Source: Elusimicrobiota bacterium
GTDB taxonomy: Bacteria; Elusimicrobiota; Elusimicrobia; UBA1565
DNA: 51,112 nt
Reading direction: 5' to 3'
NCBI GenBank assembly: GCA_016212885.1
Contig: JACRDO010000044.1
Span: 1-51,112, forward strand
The stretch's first letter is position 1. Each line of letters opens with the position of its first letter. The notes beneath the pieces were generated by a model. The model saw only the letters and a program-made list of their open reading frames with translations, was not told where the DNA came from and searched no databases. A program made the translations under genes and the position numbers. Positions 8,900 to 16,803 of this stretch are shown here, one piece after another.

Positions 8900-10720
8900 A
8901 TGCGCCCGGCCCCGCTGGCTATTTCCATCTTCTTCGCGGCGGCCATCGCCGCGGCGCAGCCGGCCGATGAGGGCCAGCGGGCCGCGGCCGCCCTGCGCGC
9001 CATGGAGGTCATCGCGGCCCAGCAGAAGGGCGCGGACCCGCTTGGGCAGCGCAGCGTGGACAAGACGCTCGAAGGTTTCGGCGCGAAGTTCCGGGCCATG
9101 GGCGCGCGGGCCATCGAGCCCCTTTCAGCTTATCTCGGCGACAAGCGCCGGCCGCGGAAAGTGCGCCTATATGCCGCGGCGTTTCTCGGGCTCATCGGAG
9201 ATCCCGGGGCCCTGGATGCGCTCAAGGACCGGCTCGCGGATCCCGAAGAGGATGCCGGCCTCAGGGCCGCGGCCCTGCAGGCGGCCGGCTCCCTGCGCCT
9301 GAGCGTGCCGGCGAAGCGGGCCCTGGCCGAGAAGGCCGCCTTCGATCCCTCGGCCCCGGCTCTTCTCCTGCGCGAAGCCCTCGGCGTGCTCGCCGAGACC
9401 GGCTCCGACGAGACGGCCAAGCTCGAGAAGCTCGCCAAGCGCTACGGACCCGACCCGCGCGGAACCCGGGAGATTTTCGCCAGCCACGCGCTTAGCGCGC
9501 TCCTCTCCTCGCGCAGGCCTGCGGAGGCCTCCTTGGTCTCGCTGCTGCGCTACTTTAAGAAGGGCACCCGCCTGCGCGCGGAGACGCTCTCGACCCTGCG
9601 CGCGCGCAAGCCCAAAGCCAAGGACATCTCACGCGAGGACACCGACTTCATCGCGACGCTCCTTTTCGATGAGAAGGGACGCACGGCCCTTGAAGCGGCC
9701 CGCCTTTTGGGAGAGCTCGCTGATTCGCGGGCCGCGGCCTCGCTCATCCGAGCCCTGAAAGCGGAGGGCCCCGCCCTCCTGGCCGAAGCGGCCGAAGCCC
9801 TGGTCAAGCTCGGCGATCCCTCGGCCCAGGCTCCGCTCTCCAAGCTGAGCGAGGGGCTCATCCGCGACCCACGCTTCGTGCCCCGCGGTTCCCTGGACCC
9901 CAGGCCCTACGCCGTGCGTATCCAAAAAGCCGCTGTCTTCTTCGCCAAAGCCGGCGCCAAGCGCAAGCCCCTGGCCGGCCCCCTCCCGCAGGCTCCATCC
10001 CCTGGCGCGGACTCGGCGCCGCAAACGCTGTGGGAAGAAGTCCCGGACATTGCGGAGGCCCCGCCTTTCCGAGGAACTCCCACGCCCGAGCGCATCCAGG
10101 CGGCGTCCAAGCCGGACGAGATATCCTCCGATGATGAAGAAGCAGTGGCTGCCGAACGCCCGCCGGCTTTGCCTGCGCAAATCCCCGCGCCCGCTCCTTC
10201 CGCGCCCTCTTTCCGCTACGAAGGCTGGCCGGTCTCCGAGAAGCCCCATCCGGTCTGGAGCGGCCGGCGCGACTCGCTCGCGCTCCGCGCGAAGCCCGAC
10301 GACCTTGCCCCCGGCGCCGCTGTGAGGCTCACCAAGGGCCTGCCCCTGCCCGTGGCGTCGTCGCTGGTCATCACCCTGGAGCCGGGCCTCATGCGCGCCC
10401 GCTCGGCTAACTCGGTCGAGTTCCGGGACCTGGGAGCGGATCGGGCGCTCAAGCGCTTGGACTATGAGGGCCCCTTGATCAGGAAAGTCCTTGAGCTCCG
10501 CCAAGGCGAGACTTTCGAGATCCTGGCCTACCGCCCCGACGGCGCCTGCTTCCTGCGCCGAGGCGGACGCCTCTACCTGGGGGAATGCATCACCCAAGAG
10601 GCCGATGAGGTCTTCAAGGTGGTCGCGGAGCCCAAGACCCGGTGGTGGATCCGGACCGAGGCCGCGGGCGCAACGGGCTGGTTCTCGGCGGAAGAGGAGG
10701 GCATCGACTTCGGGCGGTAG
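8900..10720 (+). CDS. Exported HEAT-repeat protein
   Basis: 606 residues starting 7 nt after the metH stop. A signal peptide (1-19, ending AAAIAAAQ) precedes about 300 residues of HEAT-like helical repeats (for example KVRLYAAAFLGLIGDPGALDALKDRLADPEEDAGLRAAAL and EAARLLGELADSRAAASLIRAL). A Pro/Ala-rich linker (about 345-440) leads to a C-terminal beta-rich domain with LRQGETFEILAYRPDGACFLRRGGRLYLGEC and a terminal tryptophan-rich strand, resembling an SH3-like fold. Probably a periplasmic scaffold. The short spacing suggests cotranscription with metH but no functional link is obvious. Confidence 0.75.
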   Translation: MRPAPLAISIFFAAAIAAAQPADEGQRAAAALRAMEVIAAQQKGADPLGQRSVDKTLEGFGAKFRAMGARAIEPLSAYLGDKRRPRKVRLYAAAFLGLIGDPGALDALKDRLADPEEDAGLRAAALQAAGSLRLSVPAKRALAEKAAFDPSAPALLLREALGVLAETGSDETAKLEKLAKRYGPDPRGTREIFASHALSALLSSRRPAEASLVSLLRYFKKGTRLRAETLSTLRARKPKAKDISREDTDFIATLLFDEKGRTALEAARLLGELADSRAAASLIRALKAEGPALLAEAAEALVKLGDPSAQAPLSKLSEGLIRDPRFVPRGSLDPRPYAVRIQKAAVFFAKAGAKRKPLAGPLPQAPSPGADSAPQTLWEEVPDIAEAPPFRGTPTPERIQAASKPDEISSDDEEAVAAERPPALPAQIPAPAPSAPSFRYEGWPVSEKPHPVWSGRRDSLALRAKPDDLAPGAAVRLTKGLPLPVASSLVITLEPGLMRARSANSVEFRDLGADRALKRLDYEGPLIRKVLELRQGETFEILAYRPDGACFLRRGGRLYLGECITQEADEVFKVVAEPKTRWWIRTEAAGATGWFSAEEEGIDFGR

Positions 10721-10864
10721 TAAAAAGAGCCCTGATCGGTACTTGATAATTACTCGATAATAATTTGGCATGTATGTATCAAGTAGCGGGGGCCAATGCT
10801 CAAGGTAGATTTTGACGAGTTGCTCAACAAGAGTGGCGTTTGGTGATAGGAGATAAATAGGGCC
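10721..10864. other. AT-rich intergenic stretch with inverted repeat
   Basis: Between convergent genes. It has 9-bp inverted arms TACTTGATA (10740-10748) and TATCAAGTA (10777-10785). ATG 10797 opens a 16-codon frame reading MLKVDFDELLNKSGVW and ending at TGA 10845. Base composition is much lower in GC than the flanks. It may be a relic of an inserted gene; no terminator with a U tract is seen. Confidence 0.4.
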
Positions 10865-11479
10865 TCACCAGCTCCGGACCGGCCCCACGTCCACGTGCAC
10901 GAACCTGCGCTTGCGGTAGTAGCCGACCCCCCCGGCCCCCAGGGAGCGGGCGTAGGCGCGCAGGACCTTGGTCGAGACCCCCTCCACGCGTATGTCGGCC
11001 GCCATGCCCTCCATGTGGTAGCTGTCCCTGGCTGCGCCCCTGTTTTTCCGGCGCAGCTGGGCGTTGTACTTGGGGCTGCGGTAGCCGCAGACGATCTGGA
11101 TGGGGGCCCAGTTGAATTGCCGATGGATGCGGGCGAGCAGGTCCAGGAGCTCCGGCGAAATGTCGGCTTCGGCGCCGTCCCTGCTGCGTAGGAGGTGGTT
11201 GATCTGCCGCTTCACCGCCGGACTCAGCGGGCCAACGGCTCCGCCGTAAGAGACCCACACGGACTCGTCGAGCCCGCGGTTGTAGAGCCAGAGCTGGTGC
11301 TCCGGGCCCGCGGCAGGAGCCACCGCTGTCCCTTCCACGGCTGAGACGTCGGGCAAGCCGGCCGGAGCCGGAGCCGCCGGGGCGGGCGGCCGATGAACGG
11401 CCGCGGGCATGAGCGGCTCGACCCCGGCCCCGAACGCGGGGAGCGCGGGGAGGATCAGGGAGAGGATGGCGCCGAGCAT
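10865..11479 (-). CDS. M15-type murein endopeptidase (DUF882/YcbK-like)
   Basis: 204 residues with an N-terminal signal peptide (LSLILPALPAFGAG) and a Pro/Ala linker. The C-terminal 110 residues carry the zinc signature of the MepK/YcbK family: SYHMEGMAADIRV (His and Asp ligands) and FVHVDVGPVRSW (His ligand), after CGYRSPKYN. Such enzymes cut peptide cross-links of murein in the periplasm. The start at 11479 lies 14 nt after the stop of the DUF350 gene on the same strand, so the two form an operon. Confidence 0.88.
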   Translation of the reverse strand: MLGAILSLILPALPAFGAGVEPLMPAAVHRPPAPAAPAPAGLPDVSAVEGTAVAPAAGPEHQLWLYNRGLDESVWVSYGGAVGPLSPAVKRQINHLLRSRDGAEADISPELLDLLARIHRQFNWAPIQIVCGYRSPKYNAQLRRKNRGAARDSYHMEGMAADIRVEGVSTKVLRAYARSLGAGGVGYYRKRRFVHVDVGPVRSW

Positions 11480-11493
11480 GCGGGGGAGATCGA

Positions 11494-12039
11494 CTACCTC
11501 AGGATCCTCATCGCGCCGGCCGCGGGGACCGGCAGGACGACCTTCGAGAGGGCTTTGACCCCGTCCCCCACGAAGATGGAGACGATCGCCACGACCGTGG
11601 CCAGGAGGATGCCGACGGCGACGTTGCCCTTCTCCAGCTCGGCCCCCGCGCGCATCTTCTCGGTCCGAACGAGCCTCCCGAAGAGCCGCAGGGACAAGGA
11701 CATCGTCGCCACCACGATGAAGAACGCCAGGACCAGGTTCCCGACCGTGCCGAGCAGCAGCCTCCAGAGACCCATCTCCCGCATGGCGGCATTCGTCAGG
11801 TACTGCCGGAGCAGGTCCGTCGCGGGCTCGAAGGCGCGGTACATGATGTTCGCCGAGCCGATCAGCAGAGCCGCGATGAGGAGGCCGACGGCCGTGTTCC
11901 CCTGGAGCAGGGCCTTATCCTCGTTAAAGTCGGTGTTCGTGCGGATCAGGGCCCGGAGGGTGAAGTAGACGACGACCACCGCCATGACGGCGGCCAGGAC
12001 GAACTCGATGACGCTCGCGAAGACGCTCAGCAGCGGCAC
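11494..12039 (-). CDS. DUF350 family inner-membrane protein
   Basis: 181 residues, four hydrophobic segments arranged as two related halves: GNTAVGLLIAALLIGSANI and GNVAVGILLATVVAIVSIFVGD, the conserved DUF350 (YjfL-like) motif. Start is GTG 12039, preceded exactly 7 nt upstream by TATAAC, so translation is probably leaderless. First gene of an operon with the M15 peptidase. DUF350 proteins often sit near cell-envelope genes; biochemical role unknown. Confidence 0.88.
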   Translation of the reverse strand: MPLLSVFASVIEFVLAAVMAVVVVYFTLRALIRTNTDFNEDKALLQGNTAVGLLIAALLIGSANIMYRAFEPATDLLRQYLTNAAMREMGLWRLLLGTVGNLVLAFFIVVATMSLSLRLFGRLVRTEKMRAGAELEKGNVAVGILLATVVAIVSIFVGDGVKALSKVVLPVPAAGAMRILR

Positions 12040-12046
12040 GGCGAAA

Positions 12047-12052
12047 GTTATA
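12047..12052 (-). promoter_or_regulatory. -10 box giving leaderless DUF350 mRNA
   Basis: Minus-strand TATAAC, then 7 nt, then GTG 12039. No room for a Shine-Dalgarno sequence. Confidence 0.5.
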
Positions 12053-12101
12053 GCAGAATGGGCGCGAAATTGATAGATTCCCTTGGTATGCTGGAGGGGC
12101 G

Positions 12102-12668
12102 ATGAAGCGCACCGCGGTCTATCCAGGCAGCTTCGATCCCGTCACGCGCGGCCACCTGGACATCATCGAGCGCGCCGGCCGGCTATTCGACCGCGTCATC
12201 GTGGCCGTTCTGACGAACCCGTCGAAGCGGTGCACTTTCAGCGTCTCGGAGCGGCTGCGCATGCTGGAGGCCTGCGTGCGCGGGGTCCCCGGGGTCGAGG
12301 TGGACGCGATGAACGGGCTTCTGGTCGACTACCTGAAGACCCGGGACTCCCGCATCCTCATCCGGGGCCTGCGGGCGGTCAGCGACCTCGACTACGAGTT
12401 CCAGCTGGCCTCCATCAACCGCCAGCTCGACGCGCGGGTGGAGACCGTCTTCCTCATGCCCGACGAGCGCTACACCTACGTCTCCTCCTCCATCGTCAAG
12501 ACGGTGGCCCAATTCGGCGCGCAGGTCGACGACCTCCTGCCCCCGGCGGTCTGCCGCATGCTCCGGCGCAAGTACCCGTTGAGCCGGTCGCGCTCTGGGA
12601 AGCGCCGCCCTCGAAGGGCGCTGTCCTTCCTTTCCCGGAGAGGGCGGCGGGCTAGGAGAAAGGGATGA
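12102..12668 (+). CDS. coaD: Phosphopantetheine adenylyltransferase
   Basis: 188 residues. Fourth step of coenzyme A synthesis: ATP plus 4'-phosphopantetheine to dephospho-CoA. Contains AVYPGSFDPVTRGHLDII (nucleotidyltransferase HxGH type), LIRGLRAVSDLDYEFQLA and VSSSIVKTVAQFG. The family is usually about 160 residues; this copy has an extra Arg/Lys-rich tail of about 28 residues (RSRSGKRRPRRALSF onward). GGAGGGG lies just before ATG. Its stop overlaps the next start (ATGA at 12665), the first of several coupled genes. Confidence 0.96.
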   Translation: MKRTAVYPGSFDPVTRGHLDIIERAGRLFDRVIVAVLTNPSKRCTFSVSERLRMLEACVRGVPGVEVDAMNGLLVDYLKTRDSRILIRGLRAVSDLDYEFQLASINRQLDARVETVFLMPDERYTYVSSSIVKTVAQFGAQVDDLLPPAVCRMLRRKYPLSRSRSGKRRPRRALSFLSRRGRRARRKG

Positions 12669-13129
12669 CGACGAACCGGCGCAGGCGGATCCTCATCGAG
12701 CCGCGCTTTCAGATCCAGATGATGCTGCACCTGGCCGGCTGGTCGGCTCTTGCGACGCTGATCACGGCGGGCTGCCTGGTGCTGTTCCTCCTCGTCGCGG
12801 ACCAGCGCTCGCCGGGCGACTTCTTCTTCGTCCGCCCCGAGGCCGGCTCGCACCCGACCATCTTCAAGCGGACCGACATCGTCCTGCCCGCCGTGGCCGT
12901 CTCGCTCATCGTCAACCTCGCCCTGGGGCTCACCTTCGCGCTCTTCTACTCCCAGCGCCTGGCCGGCCCCCTGCACCGCCTCTCCCAGGACATGCTCCGG
13001 ATCGCCCGCGGGGAGCCCGTCAAGCCCGTCTTCCATATGCGCGGCACAGACGAACTGCAGGCGGTCGCCCACGCCTTCGAGGCCCTGCTGAGAGCCCTCG
13101 CTGAAAAAGGGCTCATCAAAGGCCCATGA
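12665..13129 (+). CDS. HAMP-domain-like two-TM membrane protein
   Basis: 154 residues. TM1 is about 22-46 (LAGWSALATLITAGCLVLFLL) and TM2 about 75-95 (AVAVSLIVNLALGLTFALFYS), with a periplasmic loop between. It then has a HAMP-like segment SQRLAGPLHRLSQDMLRIARGE ... DELQAVAHAFEALLRAL, as found after TM2 of sensor kinases and chemoreceptors. No kinase or signalling domain follows, so this is a stand-alone HAMP-type protein. ATGA overlaps couple it to coaD and to the next gene. Confidence 0.75.
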   Translation: MTTNRRRRILIEPRFQIQMMLHLAGWSALATLITAGCLVLFLLVADQRSPGDFFFVRPEAGSHPTIFKRTDIVLPAVAVSLIVNLALGLTFALFYSQRLAGPLHRLSQDMLRIARGEPVKPVFHMRGTDELQAVAHAFEALLRALAEKGLIKGP

Positions 13130-13716
13130 ACCTCCTTGCGGCGGCTCTGGCCCTCACCGCCGCCCTCCCCGCGTTTGCCAGCGCGCCCTCCGGCGCCTGG
13201 CCGAAGCTCCCGCCGGACATCGCGGCCGAGCCCGTGGTCCGCGAGATCGAGACCCGCCTTCCGGACTGCGACTCGGTCATGGCCGCGCAGATCCGCCTTC
13301 CGTCCAAGACCCTGTCCCTCGGATTGTCCACGAAGCTCTACCAGTGCTGGCAGCTCAAGCTGACGGGCCGCCGCGGCCTGAAGGCCCTGGAGGTCCTGGA
13401 GCGGCTGAAGGCGCTGCAGGACGCGCTCGGGAGCGAAAGCGCCGAGCTGAGGAAGGCGCTCCTGGAGTATTCGGCCTCGCCCAAGCCCAATGCCGCCCTG
13501 CTGGGGCGCATCGTGGCGCGCAGCCGCTCGATCGGGGACATCCTGTCCGCCTACAGGACCCTCGCGGAGTCGGGTGAGCGCAACGAATTGATACGCGTTT
13601 CCGGGGGCGGCGTCTTCTCGGACGCCTCCACGCTCACGCCGCGCCTGCGCGACGACGACTACGCCATGTTCTATGACGAGGGGCGGCCCCAGTGCCCCAG
13701 CCCGGAGCAGAAATGA
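13126..13716 (+). CDS. Exported hypothetical protein
   Basis: 196 residues, not recognised. A signal peptide (1-18, LALTAALPAFAS) is followed by a mainly helical region with two cysteines (DCDSV and YQCW) that could form a disulfide and a third near the C-terminus (RPQCPSPEQ). Both ends overlap neighbours: ATGA with the HAMP-like gene and a 4-nt overlap with the sigma factor. The coupling suggests a shared transcript with the sigma/anti-sigma pair. Confidence 0.65.
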   Translation: MNLLAAALALTAALPAFASAPSGAWPKLPPDIAAEPVVREIETRLPDCDSVMAAQIRLPSKTLSLGLSTKLYQCWQLKLTGRRGLKALEVLERLKALQDALGSESAELRKALLEYSASPKPNAALLGRIVARSRSIGDILSAYRTLAESGERNELIRVSGGGVFSDASTLTPRLRDDDYAMFYDEGRPQCPSPEQK

Positions 13717-14291
13717 CCGGGAACCCCGAGGTGGAAACGGTGTCTAAGGATTCGGGGGAGGACATCTTCTTCGCCGAGCATGCCGGGCGGGCCTACAACC
13801 TGGCGCTCCGCCTGAGCGGCAACCCGACGGACGCGGAGGACCTCGCGCAGGAAGCGCTGATCCGGGCGCTGAAGGCCCTGCCGGCCTTCCGCGGCGACGC
13901 GGCGGGCTCGACCTGGGTCTTCCGGATCGTCGTGAACGTTTGGAAGAACCGCGTGCGCGCGGAGAAGCGCCGCAAGCTCTGGCAGCTGCTGCCGCTGGAG
14001 CGGTTCTTCGGGCGGGACGAGGAGGAGTCGGAGGAGGCTTTCAAGGCCGACGATCCGCCGTTGGACGCGGGCTTGCAGACGGCCGAGACCGCGGCGGAGG
14101 TGCAGAAGGCCCTGCTGAAGCTGGATGAGGAGAGCCGCGCCGTGGTCGTGCTGAGGGAGATCGAGGGACTTCCGTACGAGAAGATCGCACAGGCGCTCGA
14201 TCTGCCGGAGGGAACGGTGAAGTCGAGACTGTCGAGGGCTCGCGCGGCGCTTAGGGAGCAGTTGAAGGCTTTCGTCCAAGCCGGTGGATAG
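13713..14291 (+). CDS. ECF-type RNA polymerase sigma factor
   Basis: 192 residues from ATG 13713; GGAG stands 6 nt before it, so I prefer this to an upstream GTG at 13692. Region 2 reads AYNLALRLSGNPTDAEDLAQEALIRALKALPAFRGDAAGSTWVFRIVVNVWKNR and region 4 EIEGLPYEKIAQALDLPEGTVKSRLSRARAAL, the standard sigma-70 family ECF architecture with an acidic linker. Immediately followed by its probable anti-sigma factor. The target regulon cannot be read from this sequence. Confidence 0.95.
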   Translation: MTGNPEVETVSKDSGEDIFFAEHAGRAYNLALRLSGNPTDAEDLAQEALIRALKALPAFRGDAAGSTWVFRIVVNVWKNRVRAEKRRKLWQLLPLERFFGRDEEESEEAFKADDPPLDAGLQTAETAAEVQKALLKLDEESRAVVVLREIEGLPYEKIAQALDLPEGTVKSRLSRARAALREQLKAFVQAGG

Positions 14292-14292
14292 C

Positions 14293-15651
14293 ATGGAACA
14301 CGCCAAGGAACGGCTTTCAGAGTATCTGGACGGGGCGCTCGCAGATGCGGACCGGAAAGCGGTCGACGAGCACCTGGCCGCCTGCGCCGATTGTAGGGCC
14401 GAGCTGGAGTCCCTGCGTTCGGTCTCGCGGCTCGTCGCCGGTCTTCCCAAGCAGCCCCTCCCCGCCGGGGTCATGGAGCGCCTCAAGCGCCGCCGGGAGG
14501 CGGGCGGCGCGTCCAGGCCGCTGTGGCTGCCTTTTTCTTTGCCGCACCGCTGGCAGGCGGCGGCCGCCTTCGCCTCGGCGGGGGTGGCCGTGATGTTCGT
14601 CGCCTACCGCGAGGCCCGCCTGCGGGTCCGCTCCGCGGAATTGGAGGCTTCCAGCCGGCTGGAGACTTCCGCCGCGCCGCAAGCCGCGGACAAGAAGTAC
14701 TGGCGCAAGGACATCCACGCGAGCGGAGCGCCGCTCCTGGGAGGCGCCGGCGCCCTGGAATCCGAGCAAAAGACCGCCGCATCGCAGAAAGTCGATCTGG
14801 TCGCCCCCGGAATCCCCGCGCCCACTCGGACCGGGGGCTCCAATGAAGCCCTTCAGTCCTTCCTTCAGAAAGAGCGCACACGCATGGGCATCCGCGAAAT
14901 CCTCTCGCAGAGGGGATCGGGGGCCGCGGAGGCCGCTTCCGAAGCGCAGGAGACCGCGGAGCGCCCCATGAACAAGAACGAGGCCATGGCCTACGTCCGC
15001 CAAATGACGGATCAGATCTCCCGCATCAACCAAGCCCGCCAGAGCAGGCTTGCGCCGGTCGTGCCCGTGGCCGGCGCGAGCAAGCCCAAACTGCTCGCGC
15101 GTTCCGAGTCTTCCCATCCTCTCGGCATAGCCCACGGCTCCGGCAAAGGCCCATCCCTGGCGCCGGAGGACAGCTTCGCCTTGGTGCGCGGCCAAGCCCT
15201 CTCGCAGGTCCAGCCGGCCCAAGCGCCGGCCCCGCCCCCCCTCTCGCTCATCCCCGCCGAGGCGCGGGCCAAAAAGGCGGCTCCTTCCATGATGAAACTT
15301 CCGGAAGCCGCGGCCGACTTCCATTGGAAGCGGTCGTGGTCCGGAGCAGCCGGCGGCCTAAGCGCCGGCAACTCGGTGATCAAGGAGCAATCCCGCTGGG
15401 AGGCGTTCTGGGCCAAGCTCGGCCAAGGCGCCCAGGCCCCGGCCGTGGATTTCGCCAAGGAGATGGTCGTCGCGGTCGTGGGCGCGGAGAACACGGGCGT
15501 GGAGATCGGCTCCATGCGGGAGCAGGGGCCGACGCTGTGGGTCTCCTACCGCGGCACCGCGCCGAAGGAGGGTGCGGCCGGTAGGGCCCCGTACCACATC
15601 GTGGTGGTGGGGCGCAGCGATTCGGTCGTCAACTTCGAAGAAGGCAAGTAG
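14293..15651 (+). CDS. Anti-sigma factor with zf-HC2 and PrcB-like domain
   Basis: 452 residues from ATG 14293 (a GTG at 14284 is also in frame). The N-terminus has the zinc-binding anti-sigma motif HLAACADC (residues about 30-37). One TM segment (about 94-112, AAAAFASAGVAVMFVAY) places the rest outside the membrane. A long low-complexity Ala/Gln/Pro-rich region follows. The last 110 residues (VIKEQSRWEAFWAKLG ... VDFAKEMVVAVVGAENTGVEI ... LWVSYRG) match the PrcB C-terminal fold known from treponemal protease-complex proteins. The model is cytoplasmic sigma capture with an envelope sensor. Confidence 0.85.
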   Translation: MEHAKERLSEYLDGALADADRKAVDEHLAACADCRAELESLRSVSRLVAGLPKQPLPAGVMERLKRRREAGGASRPLWLPFSLPHRWQAAAAFASAGVAVMFVAYREARLRVRSAELEASSRLETSAAPQAADKKYWRKDIHASGAPLLGGAGALESEQKTAASQKVDLVAPGIPAPTRTGGSNEALQSFLQKERTRMGIREILSQRGSGAAEAASEAQETAERPMNKNEAMAYVRQMTDQISRINQARQSRLAPVVPVAGASKPKLLARSESSHPLGIAHGSGKGPSLAPEDSFALVRGQALSQVQPAQAPAPPPLSLIPAEARAKKAAPSMMKLPEAAADFHWKRSWSGAAGGLSAGNSVIKEQSRWEAFWAKLGQGAQAPAVDFAKEMVVAVVGAENTGVEIGSMREQGPTLWVSYRGTAPKEGAAGRAPYHIVVVGRSDSVVNFEEGK

Positions 15652-15673
15652 TCCGGCCTCTGTACGCAACGCT

Positions 15674-15997
15674 ATGAATAACCGACTGAGGATAAGACTA
15701 ATTGTCCTGTCAATGGGAATGATGTTGCTCGGTTTATTCCCTTGGATAGGCGGACTTAATCCCGCTTTAGCCAAAGAGAAAAAGATACCCCAAGGACTCA
15801 AGACGATAACACAATTGAACTATATGTTCGGAGAAAAATCTGGCGAATACCGGAAGGTCTTGGGCGATAAGAAGATTTGGCGGTACGATGACAAGGGCAA
15901 TCAGATTGAGAAGGCTTCGTATAAGATAGAGGAAAAATCTGGCAAGGTTCAGGAAATCCCGACACAACAGACCGTCTGGGAATATGAGTTTTATTGA
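15674..15997 (+). CDS. Small exported hypothetical protein
   Basis: 107 residues, not recognised. A signal peptide (RIRLIVLSMGMMLLGLFPWIGGLNPALA) is followed by about 75 residues rich in Lys, Glu and Tyr, with a repeat-like pattern KSGEYRKVLG and KSGKVQEIP. Codon use is far less GC-biased than the upstream sigma/anti-sigma genes and resembles the toxin-antitoxin genes just downstream, which suggests they entered together. Confidence 0.6.
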   Translation: MNNRLRIRLIVLSMGMMLLGLFPWIGGLNPALAKEKKIPQGLKTITQLNYMFGEKSGEYRKVLGDKKIWRYDDKGNQIEKASYKIEEKSGKVQEIPTQQTVWEYEFY

Positions 15998-16015
15998 TGG
16001 TGGTCGGACTAGATT

Positions 16016-16342
16016 ATGAAAAGTAATACAAGGAGAGAGCTTGTACTTCAGCGGCTCAAACAACACCTCTCACGTCTCAAGGAAAAGTACGGAATCCAGC
16101 GCATAGCGCTCTACGGTTCTTTTGCGCGGAACGCCCAGACGGGGAAAAGCGACGTGGACTTGCTAGTTGAGCTCTCCCGGCCACTGGGGTTTGAATTCGT
16201 GGAACTGGCAGATGACCTCGAGCACGTGCTGCGCAGGAAGGTAGACCTTGCCACCTTTGAGACCTATCGCCTCAGCAAGCAGGACCCTCGAAGGCGAGCA
16301 ATCGCTGAAAACATTGAAAAGGACCTTGTGTATGTCCAGTAA
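16016..16342 (+). CDS. mntA: MNT-type nucleotidyltransferase antitoxin (MntA-like)
   Basis: 108 residues. Minimal nucleotidyltransferase with GSFARNAQTGKSDVDLLVEL, that is GSx(A)R followed by the DxD metal-binding pair. In studied HEPN/MNT pairs the antitoxin AMPylates a tyrosine of the HEPN toxin and silences it. Its 3' end overlaps the toxin gene by 11 nt. Lower GC than neighbouring chromosomal genes. Confidence 0.92.
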   Translation: MKSNTRRELVLQRLKQHLSRLKEKYGIQRIALYGSFARNAQTGKSDVDLLVELSRPLGFEFVELADDLEHVLRRKVDLATFETYRLSKQDPRRRAIAENIEKDLVYVQ

Positions 16343-16682
16343 ACGGCAAGATAAAGACTTCCTGCGCGATATCCTGGAGGCGATGCAAAGAGTGGCCAGT
16401 TACACGCAGGACAGTTCCTACAAGCAATTTATGGGTGACACGAAGACGCAGGACGCCGTCCTCCGGAACATGGAAGTGATCGGTGAGGCGACAAAAGGAC
16501 TTTCGACTTCGCTCAAAAAGTTGCATCCCACCGTACCATGGAAGGACATGGCGGGCATGAGGGACAAGGTCATTCACCACTACTTCGGCGTCAATTACGA
16601 CATCGTCTGGAACGTTGCGAAGGAGCAGGTACCGCAACTTATCCCCAGAATCGAGTCCACCCTGGAACAATTGAAGGACTGA
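16332..16682 (+). CDS. hepT: HEPN-domain RNase toxin (DUF86/HepT-like)
   Basis: 116 residues, helical HEPN fold. It has the catalytic motif R-x4-H extended to R-x4-H-x-Y (RDKVIHHY, near residue 80), which includes the tyrosine modified by MntA-type antitoxins. Start ATG 16332 lies inside the antitoxin gene. HEPN toxins of this group cut RNA, often tRNA. The intact motif in both partners suggests a working module. Confidence 0.92.
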   Translation: MSSKRQDKDFLRDILEAMQRVASYTQDSSYKQFMGDTKTQDAVLRNMEVIGEATKGLSTSLKKLHPTVPWKDMAGMRDKVIHHYFGVNYDIVWNVAKEQVPQLIPRIESTLEQLKD

Positions 16683-16703
16683 GTCGAATTCCAACCCGCT
16701 TAA

Positions 16704-16731
16704 TATGGGCCTTTGGGCCCACTCGCCCATA
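16704..16731 (+). terminator. Possible terminator hairpin after HEPN gene
   Basis: Inverted repeat TATGGGC (16704-16710) and GCCCATA (16725-16731) with an internal GGGCC/GGGCCC alternative. No clear U tract follows, so termination is uncertain. Confidence 0.3.
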
Positions 16732-16752
16732 GGGCTTGAGGGCCTGGCTGAA

Positions 16753-16781
16753 TTGAATATTTAGGACTATAGTCCTAATAA
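16753..16781 (+). promoter_or_regulatory. Promoter with perfect 18-bp operator palindrome
   Basis: TTGAAT (16753-16758) and TAATAA (16776-16781) are 17 nt apart. The spacer is filled by the perfect palindrome TTAGGACTATAGTCCTAA (16761-16778). A dimeric regulator bound there would compete directly with RNA polymerase. Upstream of the exported-protein/peptidase cluster. Confidence 0.6.
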
Positions 16782-16803
16782 TAATGACCTTCCCGGAGGC
16801 TCT

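Noticed and set aside
7030-9114. 694-codon open frame antisense to metH
   Set aside because: It lies opposite conserved metH domains; translated sequence has no family signature.
9629-10771. 380-codon open frame on the minus strand
   Set aside because: It mirrors the HEAT-repeat gene; high GC opens antisense frames, and its composition (Arg/Gly/Leu-rich, no motif) is that of a shadow.
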